Positions 1 through 8,890 are shown, counted from the first letter of the stretch. The stretch is 64,000 nt of DNA from Polycladospora coralii (GCF_014773435.2 NZ_JACXAG020000001.1:434001-498000); one strand, 5' to 3'. Numbers and translations: made by a program. Notes: generated by a model not told the origin, from the sequence alone.

Positions 1-1290
1 CCGGCTTACACGAGCGGCACGATTCATATCTTGTGTCCAAACTGCACCTGCTAAACCATACACAGAGTCGTTAGCCAAACCGATCGCTTCCTCTTCCGTG
101 GTAAAGGTTTCAATGGTCAGAATAGGACCAAAAGTTTCTTCTTGTACAATCCGCATTTTTGAAGAGCAGCCATCAAAGACCGTTGGCTCCACGAAGAAAC
201 CGTTTGCAAATTGTTCTCCTGCTGGTCTTTTCCCGCCAATTAAAAGCTTGGCACCTTCTGCTTGCCCCACTTCAATATAGTTTTCTACCTTAGCACGATG
301 CTCTGCTGAAGTAAGCGGTCCCATTTGAGTGCCTTCATCAAATCCATTCCCTAATTTAATTTTCTCCACTCGTTTTACGAGCTCAGAAACAAATCGATCA
401 TGAATACTTTCCTCAATGATGAGACGAGCTCCCGCTGAGCAAACTTGACCAGCATGGAAATAAACCGCATTTAAGGCATAATCCAATGTGGTTTCAAAAT
501 CGCCATCAGCAAAAACGATATTCGGATTTTTGCCCCCTAGCTCTAATGCGATTTTCTTCATATTGCCAGAGGCAGCTGTCATAATCTTCCGCCCGGTTTC
601 AATACCACCGGTGAAGGAAATCAGATCAACTTGATCGGATTCAGCAAGTTCAGCACCTACTTCTGCCCCAGGGCCCGTAACAACATTGACGACACCAGCA
701 GGAAATCCGACCTGTTCCATGATCTCTGCTATTTTTAAAGTCGTAAGTGGTGTAATTTCACTTGGTTTTAGCACGAAGGTACATCCTGCTGCAAGCGCTG
801 GTGCGATTTTCCATGAAGCTTGCAGTAACGGATAATTCCATGGTGTGATCATCCCACAGACACCGACTGGCTCCCGTACGACACGACTTTCAGCGTCTGA
901 ACTAGGCGGATCAATGGTTTCTCCACCATCTTTATCCGCTAAACCTGCATAATACCGAAAGACAGAAGCAATATCATCCATATCTGCTTCACTTTCAATA
1001 ATGGTTTTACCTGTATCCAACGTTTCAAGTCGAGCTAGCTCCTCTTTATTTTGTTCGATCAATTCCGCAACACGATACACCATTTTTCCTCTTTCACTTG
1101 CTGGTGTATGTGGCCATGGCCCTTCATCAAAGGCAATCCGTGCCGCTTGGATTGCAGTTTGCGTATCAGACCGATCCCCTTCTGGTACCTTTGCAATCAC
1201 CTCTTGATTATATGGGTTTATGATCGCACGGGTTTTACCCGATCGTGCATCAACCCATTGCCCATTGATATACATGCGACTGGTAAGCAA
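1..1290 (-). CDS. gbsA: betaine aldehyde dehydrogenase, 3' end cut by window edge
   Basis: NAD(P)-dependent aldehyde dehydrogenase that oxidises glycine betaine aldehyde to glycine betaine, a cytoplasmic osmoprotectant step. The 430 codons visible carry the ALDH hallmarks: ELGGKNPNIVFAD with the catalytic Glu, FHAGQVCSAGARL with the catalytic Cys, and EETFGPIL. The protein still reads open (GLAGAVWTQDMNRAARVSR) at base 1, so roughly 60 residues are missing relative to the usual 490. I place the start at a TTG (1290) because GGAGG lies about 8 bases upstream; an ATG at 1275 is the alternative. It is divergent from gbsR, and an operator-like inverted repeat sits in its 5' untranslated region. 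Confidence 0.93.
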   Translation of the reverse strand, partial: MLTSRMYINGQWVDARSGKTRAIINPYNQEVIAKVPEGDRSDTQTAIQAARIAFDEGPWPHTPASERGKMVYRVAELIEQNKEELARLETLDTGKTIIESEADMDDIASVFRYYAGLADKDGGETIDPPSSDAESRVVREPVGVCGMITPWNYPLLQASWKIAPALAAGCTFVLKPSEITPLTTLKIAEIMEQVGFPAGVVNVVTGPGAEVGAELAESDQVDLISFTGGIETGRKIMTAASGNMKKIALELGGKNPNIVFADGDFETTLDYALNAVYFHAGQVCSAGARLIIEESIHDRFVSELVKRVEKIKLGNGFDEGTQMGPLTSAEHRAKVENYIEVGQAEGAKLLIGGKRPAGEQFANGFFVEPTVFDGCSSKMRIVQEETFGPILTIETFTTEEEAIGLANDSVYGLAGAVWTQDMNRAARVSR

Positions 1291-1313
1291 AGATCATTCC
1301 CTCCAATGTTTAG

Positions 1314-1337
1314 TTCATACAGAAAAAACTGTACAAA
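1314..1337. promoter_or_regulatory. GbsR operator-like inverted repeat upstream of gbsA
   Basis: The sequence is TTCATACAG, then six A, then CTGTACAAA. It matches the second repeat at 1445-1468 except for one base in each arm. Its place between the gbsA start and the gbsA promoter region fits a roadblock or repressor site for the neighbouring GbsR. The assignment is by position and similarity only. Confidence 0.6.
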
Positions 1338-1408
1338 CTGAATTTACAACTAGGCTATCATTTCTTTATTATCTTTGCAACTCAGTTTGTTATACGTGTG
1401 ACAAAAAT

Positions 1409-1436
1409 TTGACATGATAGAGGAGTGTGTTAACAT
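1409..1436 (+). promoter_or_regulatory. sigma-A promoter for gbsR and the choline transporter
   Basis: A perfect -35 TTGACA (1409-1414) is followed after 16 bases by TAACAT (1431-1436). The expected transcription start falls at or just before the inverted repeat at 1445-1468, so a bound repressor would block it. Confidence 0.5.
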
Positions 1437-1444
1437 AATAAATG

Positions 1445-1468
1445 TTTATACAGTAAATCCTGTATAAA
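1445..1468. promoter_or_regulatory. GbsR operator-like inverted repeat upstream of gbsR
   Basis: Perfect 9-base arms TTTATACAG and CTGTATAAA are separated by TAAATC. The repeat sits just downstream of a TTGACA promoter and about 65 bases before gbsR. Together with 1314-1337 it suggests that GbsR controls both gbsA and its own operon, as is known for choline-sensing GbsR in Bacillus subtilis. Confidence 0.65.
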
Positions 1469-1531
1469 CTGTTTTATTTTGTATAACCGCGGATATATGA
1501 ATGGTATTTCTTAAGTTAAGGAGTGTCTTAT

Positions 1532-2077
1532 GTGGCGCCACATTCAGATGAACTTGAACAGGCTCGTAATGCATACATTTCATCTTTATCGGAAACGATG
1601 GAAATGTACGGATTAAGTCCTTCTATGGGACGACTGTTTGGCATTATGTTTTTTCATGATGAGCCGATGACACTAGATGATATGAGAAGTCTTACGGGTA
1701 TGAGTAAAACCAGTATGAGCACAGGCATCCGTACGCTATCTCAACTGAAACTCGTCCATAAAAAATGGCAAAAAGGAGTTCGCAAAGATTTATATGTTGC
1801 GGAACATGATCAGTTTCGCTCCTTTTTAGACTTCTTTGCTCATCTCTGGGAAAAAGAAATCCAAATTAATCAAAAACCTTTGCTTGAGACCGAAATACGA
1901 TTACAAGAGAATTTGAAACAACAAAACTGTTCTGAAGAAGAGCAAATACAGATCAAGCGTGATTTAGAAAAATTATATAATGCCAAGCAATATTATGCTT
2001 GGTTAGGAGAACTCGTAGAGAAATTTAAAAGCGGGGATATTTTCAACTATGTCCCCGTGAATGAGGACGATTTATAA
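1532..2077 (+). CDS. gbsR: GbsR-type choline-responsive transcriptional repressor
   Basis: A 181-residue MarR-like winged-helix protein. The segment ETMEMYGLSPSMGRLFGIMF, followed by DEPMTLDDMRSLTGMSKTSM and KKWQKGVRKDLYVAE, is the diagnostic GbsR core; the family represses choline uptake and oxidation genes and is relieved by choline. The GTG at 1532 is preferred over the GTG at 1523 because TAAGGAG (1517-1523) then has an 8-base spacing. It is divergent from gbsA and is followed 17 bases later by a choline-type sodium symporter, probably in one transcript. Two matching inverted repeats in the intergenic region are the likely binding sites. Confidence 0.92.
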   Translation: MAPHSDELEQARNAYISSLSETMEMYGLSPSMGRLFGIMFFHDEPMTLDDMRSLTGMSKTSMSTGIRTLSQLKLVHKKWQKGVRKDLYVAEHDQFRSFLDFFAHLWEKEIQINQKPLLETEIRLQENLKQQNCSEEEQIQIKRDLEKLYNAKQYYAWLGELVEKFKSGDIFNYVPVNEDDL

Positions 2078-2094
2078 ACAGAAGGAGAGATTGG

Positions 2095-3735
2095 GTGAGT
2101 CAGGTAGACAGTGATAAACAAAAAAGCTTTTGGACAACAGGTAGAGTAGGTCTTCTCGTGATGGTGGTAGGCATCCTTACCATCGTCGGATATGCTGCAT
2201 ACTCTGGTCAAGATATTTTCTGGGGTGGCCTCATTTCCATGCTAATCTTTTACATCGCCATCTACTATGTAGGCGCGATAACGGCTTCCAAGAAAACAGA
2301 CGATCTAAAAGGTATGATGCTGGCTGGACGAGGCATTCCCTTATGGATCGCTATGTTTACCATGGCAGCGACATGGGTAGGTGGTGGCTATATTAATGGT
2401 ACCGCTGAACAAACTTATGCAAATGGTCTGGTATGGGCTCAAGCACCTTGGGGATATGCAATAAGCTTGTTCATCGGTGGTATTTTTTACGCACGTAAAA
2501 TGCGTAGATATGAATTTACGACCATGTTAGACCCTTTGGAAGCCCGATTTGGGAAAAAAATGACCGGTATTTTATACATCCCTGCACTTGCTGGTGAAAT
2601 TTTTTGGAGTGCAGCCATCTTAACCGCCCTAGGCACAACATTTGGCACGATTTTGGGCCTCGATTCAACCACTTCTATCATCTTATCTGCTATCATTGCA
2701 ATCGGTTATACCGTGGTGGGTGGACTTTGGTCAGTCGCTTATACAGATGTCTTGCAAATGGCAATCATTTTAATCGGTTTATTTCTAGTGCTACCCTTTG
2801 CCTTTTCGCAAGTCGGTGGATTTTCCGCTGCCCTATCTGGGTATCAAGGTGGCATGGCGGAAATCGGAACGAACTATGCGAGTCTTTTCCCACCCCTCGA
2901 CGGTTGGAAAGATCCGAGCTGGGGTAATTATTATTGGAATTGGTGGGATTATGCCTTACTTCTCATCTTCGGTGGTATCCCGTGGCAAGTGTACTTTCAA
3001 CGCGTTTTATCGGCTAAAACACCAAATACGGCGATGTGGCTTTCCATATTTGCTGGTGCGATCGCCATCATTGCCGCTATCCCTGCTGCCTTAATCGGAA
3101 TCATTGGATTCAATGTAGACTGGGCCGCTTTAGGAATGGAAGCGCCTGAAAGTGCAGCCATGATCTTACCTTATGTGCTTCGGTTCCTTACACCTGAAGT
3201 AATTGCCGCTATCGGACTCGGTGCACTTGCCGCCGCGGTAATGTCTTCCGTTGATTCATCGGTGTTATCTGCATCTTCTATGGCATCATGGAATGTATAC
3301 CGACCTTTGATTAAACCTAAGGCAACACCTGAGCAACTGAAGAAAGTGATTAAAACATCGATTATCTTGGTCGGTGTCGCAGCAACCTTGATTGCGCTTA
3401 GCGTAAATAGTGTGTATGCCTTATGGTATTTGTGTAGTGATTTTGTTTATGTCTTGCTCTTCCCGCAGCTTACCATGGCTTTATTTTTCAAAGGTGCCAA
3501 TAAATACGGTTCTATGGCCGGGCTTGCTGTAGGATTTATCTTACGTTTTGGTGGCGGAGAGCCCGTTTTAAACATTCCACAAATCATCCCTTATCCGATG
3601 GTGGAAGACGGTGTGGTATTGTTCCCATTCCGAACACTTGCGATGGTATGTAGCTTACTTACCATCTACATCGTTTCTAAAATGACAGCCAAAATTTCAC
3701 CGCCATTACCGCTTAAAAACTTGAAAAAGATTTAA
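2095..3735 (+). CDS. sodium:solute symporter resembling animal choline transporter CHT1 (SLC5A7)
   Basis: A 546-residue SSS-family membrane protein with about 13 hydrophobic segments. Blocks along its whole length recall the animal high-affinity choline transporter: WVGGGYINGTAE, LDPLEARFGKKM, GGLWSVAYTDVLQM, GGIPWQVYFQRVLS, AAVMSSVDSSVLSASSM, RFGGGEPVLN and FPFRTLAMV. The inferred role is Na+-coupled choline import, feeding the GbsA pathway. Co-transcription with gbsR supports this. The start is GTG 2095 with AAGGAGA six bases upstream. Many Bacillus relatives import choline through OpuB/OpuC ABC systems instead. Other SSS substrates such as proline are less likely because of the context and motifs. 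Confidence 0.85.
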   Translation: MSQVDSDKQKSFWTTGRVGLLVMVVGILTIVGYAAYSGQDIFWGGLISMLIFYIAIYYVGAITASKKTDDLKGMMLAGRGIPLWIAMFTMAATWVGGGYINGTAEQTYANGLVWAQAPWGYAISLFIGGIFYARKMRRYEFTTMLDPLEARFGKKMTGILYIPALAGEIFWSAAILTALGTTFGTILGLDSTTSIILSAIIAIGYTVVGGLWSVAYTDVLQMAIILIGLFLVLPFAFSQVGGFSAALSGYQGGMAEIGTNYASLFPPLDGWKDPSWGNYYWNWWDYALLLIFGGIPWQVYFQRVLSAKTPNTAMWLSIFAGAIAIIAAIPAALIGIIGFNVDWAALGMEAPESAAMILPYVLRFLTPEVIAAIGLGALAAAVMSSVDSSVLSASSMASWNVYRPLIKPKATPEQLKKVIKTSIILVGVAATLIALSVNSVYALWYLCSDFVYVLLFPQLTMALFFKGANKYGSMAGLAVGFILRFGGGEPVLNIPQIIPYPMVEDGVVLFPFRTLAMVCSLLTIYIVSKMTAKISPPLPLKNLKKI

Positions 3736-3741
3736 ACGAGC

Positions 3742-3780
3742 AAAAGAACCCCCCTAGATCATTTCAAGGGGGGTTCTTTT
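3742..3780 (+). terminator. intrinsic terminator after the choline transporter
   Basis: AAAAGAACCCCCCT pairs with AGGGGGGTTCTTTT around an 11-base loop. The A-rich and T-rich flanks could let it also serve the convergent peptidase gene. Confidence 0.9.
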
Positions 3781-3806
3781 GATATACGCCCATTTCTATG
3801 ACTATT

Positions 3807-4658
3807 TTAATTCTCCCACGTCTTTAATAATACATATGGATTGACTGCCGCGCGCCCATATGAAAATTTACTTTCACTTACATACATGCCAAAGTGAAGA
3901 TGTGGCGGGAATTGACCGGTAGTACCTTCTGGACCATAGCCGCTATCACCCACATAGCCGATAATCTGTCCACTTTTTACCCGATCGCCTTCTTTAAGCG
4001 TTTCGGCATAGCTTGAAAGATGGGCATAGTAATAGTAGATTTGCTCGTGTTTTTCATCTTGGATCAACAAGCGCCAACCGCCTAATCGATCCCAGCCTTT
4101 ACGAACGACTTTACCATCGGAAACGGATTGAATCGGCGTTTTCGCTGGAGCCATCATATCCGTCCCTTCATGTTGTCGCTTACCACCATATGAACGCGGA
4201 TTGCCCCAGCTATTGTTATAGGAGATTTTTGAGATGTCCTCTGTCCGAAAGGGGAACTCATAATCTTCCGATAAGGAAGCCGCTTCCCAACGATAGGAGG
4301 ATGCGATTTGCATCATCTTCTTCACATTTTCTTTCGTGTATTTTTGTTCTAAAACGGATGTTAGTGTAGTTGTATTTACTTGTTTATTTCCCATTTCTGT
4401 TTGCAACCAGCGCGCATTTTTCTCAATGGTGGTCGTAGAAATTCCTTGGTAATCATGTACTACTTCATCGATGGCGACTAAATACCACCATGGAATTTCG
4501 TACTTTTCCCCCAGTTGAATATAGGTAGCAGACCATTTTACAGGTACACGAAATTCGATTACGGGATGACTTTCAAAATAAGGCTTAAGGTTTATATTAT
4601 CATTTAGAAACAGGACAATTAGAACCGCAAGTAGTAGACCCCATATCCATTTTCTCAT
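3807..4658 (-). CDS. membrane-anchored M23 family peptidase (LytM-type)
   Basis: A 283-residue protein with an N-terminal membrane segment (WIWGLLLAVLIVLFL, residues 4-18). A central region follows containing EIPWWYLVAIDEV, similar to lytic-transglycosylase-like helical domains. The C-terminal M23 domain has the zinc-ligand motifs HEGTD and HLHFG, and the family cleaves peptidoglycan cross-links outside the membrane. AAGGAGAG lies just upstream of the ATG. It stands alone, convergent with the choline transporter. Both zinc motifs are intact, so it is probably active. Its physiological role (cell wall turnover or sporulation) cannot be told from the sequence. Confidence 0.88.
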   Translation of the reverse strand: MRKWIWGLLLAVLIVLFLNDNINLKPYFESHPVIEFRVPVKWSATYIQLGEKYEIPWWYLVAIDEVVHDYQGISTTTIEKNARWLQTEMGNKQVNTTTLTSVLEQKYTKENVKKMMQIASSYRWEAASLSEDYEFPFRTEDISKISYNNSWGNPRSYGGKRQHEGTDMMAPAKTPIQSVSDGKVVRKGWDRLGGWRLLIQDEKHEQIYYYYAHLSSYAETLKEGDRVKSGQIIGYVGDSGYGPEGTTGQFPPHLHFGMYVSESKFSYGRAAVNPYVLLKTWEN

Positions 4659-4848
4659 ATCTTTCTCTCCTTCCCATCCTGATAGGATCTTTGCATGATT
4701 TGTGCTTACGATTCGTTGTATATTTTAGTTCATTCACACTAAGATATTATCATATAGAGACTTTATCCTTATCCCCCTTTACAGTCATGCTAAACAGCTT
4801 ATAATTTGATAGATTAAAGAGTGGATGAATGGGTTTAGGAGGATTATC

Positions 4849-5664
4849 ATGAATGATAAACACATCAAGTGGATCATCTTATTTACACCCACACTGGTTA
4901 TTTTTTTCTGGGAGCTTTTTCGCCATCAATCCCATGTATTACACTATATATCGATGGATTTAGGCAATTGGCTCTCCCCACTGTGGGTCTTTCTCGTTAC
5001 GATTACGGTCGTGCGTAAGTTATTTACACGCTATGATCATATGAAATACCAACTAGAGAAAGAGCGGGAAGAAAAAGCCATTCTACAAGAACGTGAGCGA
5101 ATTGCACGCGAATTACACGATGGTACAGCCCAAGCTCTTTTCCTCTGCTCCGTGCAAATGAATGCGATGAAAGAGGAATCCGATCCGCGATGGCACGAGC
5201 TAGAGCATAGTTTACGTCAGGTGCATGATTATGTTCGTAACTCCATCTCGCACTTAAAAGCCCCTCCTCAAGAAGGCGTAGTCGGATGGGAGAAAAAAGT
5301 ACGCAATCTCATTCAAGAATTTAAGTTAGATACGGGCGTAGACATTCATGTTGACATCGAACCGAATCTCGACCTTACTTCTAAAGAAAAAGCGACCATT
5401 CTTTCTTGTCTACAGGAGGCCTTAACCAATATTCGCAAACATGCACAAGCCGAGCATCTTTCAATTACACTGAAAGCACATTTTAAAGGCTGGCAACTCG
5501 CAGTACAAGATGATGGTGTTGGTTTTGATCCTCAGGCCATTGCAGATAGCCATCATTTTGGCTTACGCATCATGGAAGATCGTGCCCAGGAAGTTGGCGC
5601 TACACTTCATTTTTATCGCAAAGATGACCGTACGCATTTATTGATTACAAAAGGAGGAAATTAA
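4849..5664 (+). CDS. NarL-family sensor histidine kinase
   Basis: A 271-residue kinase with two N-terminal membrane segments (about residues 5-22 and 40-57), a short coiled linker, the HisKA_3 box RERIARELHDGTAQAL with the phospho-His, and an HATPase domain (LQEALTNIRKHAQA, DDGVGFD, HFGLRIMEDRA). There is almost no extracellular sensor, so it may sense a membrane or cell-envelope signal like LiaS-type kinases. The start at 4849 follows TAGGAGGA. The response regulator begins one base after its stop, so the two are translationally coupled. The stimulus is unknown. Confidence 0.9.
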   Translation: MNDKHIKWIILFTPTLVIFFWELFRHQSHVLHYISMDLGNWLSPLWVFLVTITVVRKLFTRYDHMKYQLEKEREEKAILQERERIARELHDGTAQALFLCSVQMNAMKEESDPRWHELEHSLRQVHDYVRNSISHLKAPPQEGVVGWEKKVRNLIQEFKLDTGVDIHVDIEPNLDLTSKEKATILSCLQEALTNIRKHAQAEHLSITLKAHFKGWQLAVQDDGVGFDPQAIADSHHFGLRIMEDRAQEVGATLHFYRKDDRTHLLITKGGN

Positions 5665-5665
5665 A

Positions 5666-6310
5666 TTGGAACCGTCCATCTCTGTTCTTATTGGTGACGA
5701 TTCGGAAGCATCTCGTAAAGCAATACGCATGATTTTACAAACCGATCCAAACTTAAAAATTGTGGGAGAAGCTAAAGATGGGCTCGAAGTGGTCCAAATG
5801 GCAGAATCGCTTTTACCCGATTTGATCTTAATGGATATTAACATGCCAAATATGAATGGGTTAGAGGCGACAAGGCTCATTAAAGATCAATTGCCACACA
5901 TAAAAATCATCATGGTTACCGTATCTGATCAAATCTCTGACCTGTTTGAAGCCATCAAAAAAGGAGCGCAAGGTTATCTACTCAAAAACTTAAACCCGCA
6001 AATTTGGATCGAATATATTCACTCCATCATTAATGAAGAGGCACCCATGTCAGCTGCGATTGCTAGTCGTATCTTACATGAGTTTAATGAGAAACCCATC
6101 ATATCCCCTAACTCCGGTCTCACCCAGCGTGAACACGAAGTATTGATTCAAGTTGCAAAAGGATTGAGTAATAAAGAAATCGCTAACACCTTATTTATTA
6201 CAGAACATACGGTCAAAAATCACCTCAAAAACATTATGCAAAAACTATATCTCAACAACCGTGCTCAGTTAGTCCGCTATGCTTATGAACAAGGGTTTAT
6301 GGGCAAATAA
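5666..6310 (+). CDS. NarL/LuxR-family response regulator
   Basis: A 214-residue protein with an N-terminal receiver (phospho-acceptor Asp in LILMDINMPNMNG, Lys in YLLKNL) and a C-terminal LuxR helix-turn-helix (LTQREHEVLIQVAKG, NKEIANTLFITEHTVKNHL). It uses a TTG start with AAGGAGGA nearby and follows its kinase by one base. It is the cognate DNA-binding partner of the upstream sensor. Its targets are not evident, although the convergent PepSY gene and the downstream envelope genes are candidates by proximity only. Confidence 0.92.
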   Translation: MEPSISVLIGDDSEASRKAIRMILQTDPNLKIVGEAKDGLEVVQMAESLLPDLILMDINMPNMNGLEATRLIKDQLPHIKIIMVTVSDQISDLFEAIKKGAQGYLLKNLNPQIWIEYIHSIINEEAPMSAAIASRILHEFNEKPIISPNSGLTQREHEVLIQVAKGLSNKEIANTLFITEHTVKNHLKNIMQKLYLNNRAQLVRYAYEQGFMGK

Positions 6311-6344
6311 AACAAAAAGCAACCCGATTTAGGTTGCTTTTTGT
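6311..6344. terminator. bidirectional terminator between response regulator and PepSY gene
   Basis: AACAAAAAGCAACC pairs with GGTTGCTTTTTGTT around a seven-base loop. The T-tract on the plus strand and the A-tract upstream suit both convergent genes. Confidence 0.85.
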
Positions 6345-6348
6345 TTTA

Positions 6349-7680
6349 TTAATGATCTAACCAATTCTTTAAGGCCGGAATTCTTTTGAGAATCAACCAG
6401 TCTAGCAAGTATACCACGATGATGGATAAACCAGCTAAGGGAAGTAGAATACCTAAAATTACCATAAAAATCAAGAATGACTTTGAATTTCCATACTGCT
6501 CAATCCGTTGTGGTGATCCTAATTTACCCTTTGGCTTACGCTTCCACCACATGATCCAACCACTGATGACAATACCAATCAGAGCCAGACAAATGAATAA
6601 GCCAAAAATTTGATTCCAGATCCCGAAATAACGTCCTTCATGCAAAGCGATCCCGATTGAAATCAATTGTGCGGTCTTACCGTAATCGTCAAACGTTAGT
6701 TTGGTTAATACTTGACCTGAATATTGATCGATATGAAGCGTAGCTTCGCCTTCCGGACGATCAGGGCGTACGGAAAGCGTGTAAACACCCGTCTCTCCTT
6801 CTGGTAAGTCAATGCGATAGTCACGCGTGTAAGATTGTTCCTCTGCAAATTGGATGATCTGATCTATGGTTAACGCCCCACCGTTGGTCTCTTTTGAAGC
6901 GGGTACAGGTAAAGTTTCTGCTGCCCAAGGTACATCGGCTACCTCTTTACTGGGAGTCGTTGATTCGGGTTTTTCTCCCCATAATTCATCTGGATAGCCA
7001 GAGTTAGTGGCAACCGCTACTTTTTGAATCAGATCGCCCCACACACCCGACCATGGAAGTCCGGTCAGAATTAAAAGCATGATCAAAGAGGAAAACCAAA
7101 ATGCCGACACGGCATGTATGTCCTTCCAAAAGATCCGATTTTTTTGACGCAATCGTGGGAAGAATGTACCGCCAATCTCTTTTTTATTGCGTGGCCACCA
7201 CAAAAATAAGCCTGTCGCCAATAAAATGACAGCCCAGCTAGCTGATAGTTCTACAATTGCATCTCCAATTGTACCTGCCATTAATTCACCATGTATGACT
7301 GCTACTGTATCGAGCCAGTTATCGGAACTCGCTATTTTCCCCAAAATTGTACCATCATACGGATTGATAAATACCGTAAAAAATTCTTCACCCAGCATCA
7401 TCTGTGCTTGTGCTGCCTCTTCTGCTGTCGAAGCAGGTATATAGCGCACCACTTCTCCTTCGGGGTAAGCAGCTCTCACTTTTTCTAGTTGCAATGATGC
7501 TGAAATAGGTTCCCCTGTATGTTCAACATTTCGATATTCTTGATACATCACATTTTCAATTTGCGGTTTAAACAAATAAATCGAACCAGTGACTGCTAAT
7601 ATAATTAAAATAGGAGAAAATAGAATTCCTGCAAAAAAATGCCATCTCCATACCTGTTGATATAACCCTTTTTGTTTCAT
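6349..7680 (-). CDS. PepSY-domain transmembrane protein (PepSY_TM family)
   Basis: A 443-residue integral membrane protein. It shows the family layout: an N-terminal helix (WRWHFFAGILFSPILIILAVTGSIYLF), an outer PepSY-type domain, a paired membrane region (WAVILLATGLFLWW, HAVSAFWFSSLIMLLILTGLPW), a second PepSY domain (DQIIQFAEEQ) and C-terminal helices with ALHEGRYFGIWNQ. Conserved His residues in the helices suggest haem or metal handling. Such proteins often act with iron-siderophore reduction, which would suit the siderophore locus about 10 kb away, but that link is inference. The start at 7680 is chosen for the GAGGGAG site four to five bases upstream. Confidence 0.85.
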   Translation of the reverse strand: MKQKGLYQQVWRWHFFAGILFSPILIILAVTGSIYLFKPQIENVMYQEYRNVEHTGEPISASLQLEKVRAAYPEGEVVRYIPASTAEEAAQAQMMLGEEFFTVFINPYDGTILGKIASSDNWLDTVAVIHGELMAGTIGDAIVELSASWAVILLATGLFLWWPRNKKEIGGTFFPRLRQKNRIFWKDIHAVSAFWFSSLIMLLILTGLPWSGVWGDLIQKVAVATNSGYPDELWGEKPESTTPSKEVADVPWAAETLPVPASKETNGGALTIDQIIQFAEEQSYTRDYRIDLPEGETGVYTLSVRPDRPEGEATLHIDQYSGQVLTKLTFDDYGKTAQLISIGIALHEGRYFGIWNQIFGLFICLALIGIVISGWIMWWKRKPKGKLGSPQRIEQYGNSKSFLIFMVILGILLPLAGLSIIVVYLLDWLILKRIPALKNWLDH

Positions 7681-7805
7681 ATGACTCTCCCTCTCACATT
7701 TCATTCTGTGAGCAAGTATAGAGCCTGATCTATGATCTGAAACGACTCAGAAGAGCTAGAATGGTGAACTTTATACTAATATAACAAGAAAAGTATACTT
7801 TTGAG

Positions 7806-7882
7806 CCAGTCGTGTATTTTGTTTTTCATTCACTTTCGCCGAAACACCCTCACGTTCATACAGGTTTTGGCTACGCTAACCT
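7806..7882 (-). repeat. dispersed intergenic repeat, copy 1
   Basis: On the minus strand it reads GTTAGCGTAGCCAAAACC, then after a gap GGCGAAAGTGAATG and CAAAATACACGAC. The same two blocks recur at 30794-30944 and 44223-44302. It lies in the leader region of uppP. Confidence 0.65.
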
Positions 7883-7965
7883 CCATTTTATTTTTAATGC
7901 TGATTGATGTGGAACATGTTATGATATTTTTTGTCAGATATGTGGAATGGGGGAGTTTAACCTGC

Positions 7966-8784
7966 ATGGAACAACTTATTGATCTACTTAAATACTTACT
8001 ACTCGGTTTATTTCAAGGATTTACGGAACCGATACCCGTCTCATCAAGTGGGCACTTAGTGATCGCACAGGAATTCTTAGGGATTGAAACCGAGAATATT
8101 AGTTTACTTGCACTATTAAACTTTGCCTCACTACTTGCCGTGCTCGTTATTTATTGGGATGATATTACACGCCTTTTGCTCAATAGTGTACGCCACATCG
8201 AAAAACCATGTGCAGCCACACGCTCCGACTTTCGTTATGTACTTTACCTCATCATCGGTACTTTACCAGCGATGGTCATCGGTTTACTTGGGAAAGACTT
8301 TATCGATCTTCACTTAAATCGAATCGAAACAGTTGGCATCACCTTAATCATCACAGGCTGTGCGTTATGGTTTATTCGAAAAAGTAGAGGCTGGCGTGCT
8401 GATGGGGATTTAACCATGAAAGACGCTTGGTTAGTCGGCTTAGGACAAGCGGTAGCCCTCACGCCAGGAATCAGCCGCTCAGGTGCTACAATTGTGGTGG
8501 CTATGCTCCTTGGGATGCACCGCGAAACAGCGTTTCGCTTCTCTTTCTTACTTTATATTCCCGTTAGTTTAGGTGGATTTATACTAGGAATTGGGGATTT
8601 TCTGGAAGAGGATCTATCCCTTATGATGATCATCATCTATTTGATCTCATTATTAGGGGCATTCATTATGACCTACTTCTCCCTCAAGTGGTTTATGAAC
8701 ATTATGGCCAAAGGGAAATTAGGCTATTTTGCTATCTACTGCTTCATCGTAGGACCAGCTGTCCTTATTTATTCCTTACTTTAA
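7966..8784 (+). CDS. uppP: undecaprenyl-diphosphatase, BacA/UppP family
   Basis: A 272-residue polytopic membrane enzyme that dephosphorylates undecaprenyl diphosphate, recycling the lipid carrier for peptidoglycan synthesis and conferring bacitracin tolerance. The first active-site motif reads GFTEPIPVSSSGHL and the second PGISRSGAT, both in the expected places, with about eight membrane segments. I start at ATG 7966, where GGGGGAG lies about 11 bases upstream; the reading frame is open further upstream but is not conserved-looking there. In the motif, EPIP replaces the commoner EFLP, a variant also found in Bacillus paralogues, so it may be one of several copies in the genome. Confidence 0.92.
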   Translation: MEQLIDLLKYLLLGLFQGFTEPIPVSSSGHLVIAQEFLGIETENISLLALLNFASLLAVLVIYWDDITRLLLNSVRHIEKPCAATRSDFRYVLYLIIGTLPAMVIGLLGKDFIDLHLNRIETVGITLIITGCALWFIRKSRGWRADGDLTMKDAWLVGLGQAVALTPGISRSGATIVVAMLLGMHRETAFRFSFLLYIPVSLGGFILGIGDFLEEDLSLMMIIIYLISLLGAFIMTYFSLKWFMNIMAKGKLGYFAIYCFIVGPAVLIYSLL

Positions 8785-8797
8785 GACAAGTCAACTG

Positions 8798-8828
8798 AAA
8801 TGAGGGAGAGGCATTCTCTCTCATTTTA
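8798..8828 (+). terminator. probable terminator after uppP
   Basis: AAATGAGGGAGAG can pair with TCTCTCTCATTT with one mismatch around a short loop. Only a short T run follows, so termination may be weak. Confidence 0.55.
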
Positions 8829-8830
8829 GA

Positions 8831-8890
8831 TTGCACGCGTAAGGGAGTTTTTGGAAGCTCCGTGAGGTTTAGGCGGAGCGTTTGACAGCC
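8831..8890 (+). repeat. dispersed intergenic repeat, partial copy 2
   Basis: GGGAGTTTTTGGAAGCTCCG followed by AGGTTTAGGCGGAGCG matches the middle of the 30794-30944 copy (GGGAGTTTTGGGAGCGCCG, then AGGTTTTGGCGGAGCG). The CAAAATACACGA end is absent here. Confidence 0.55.
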
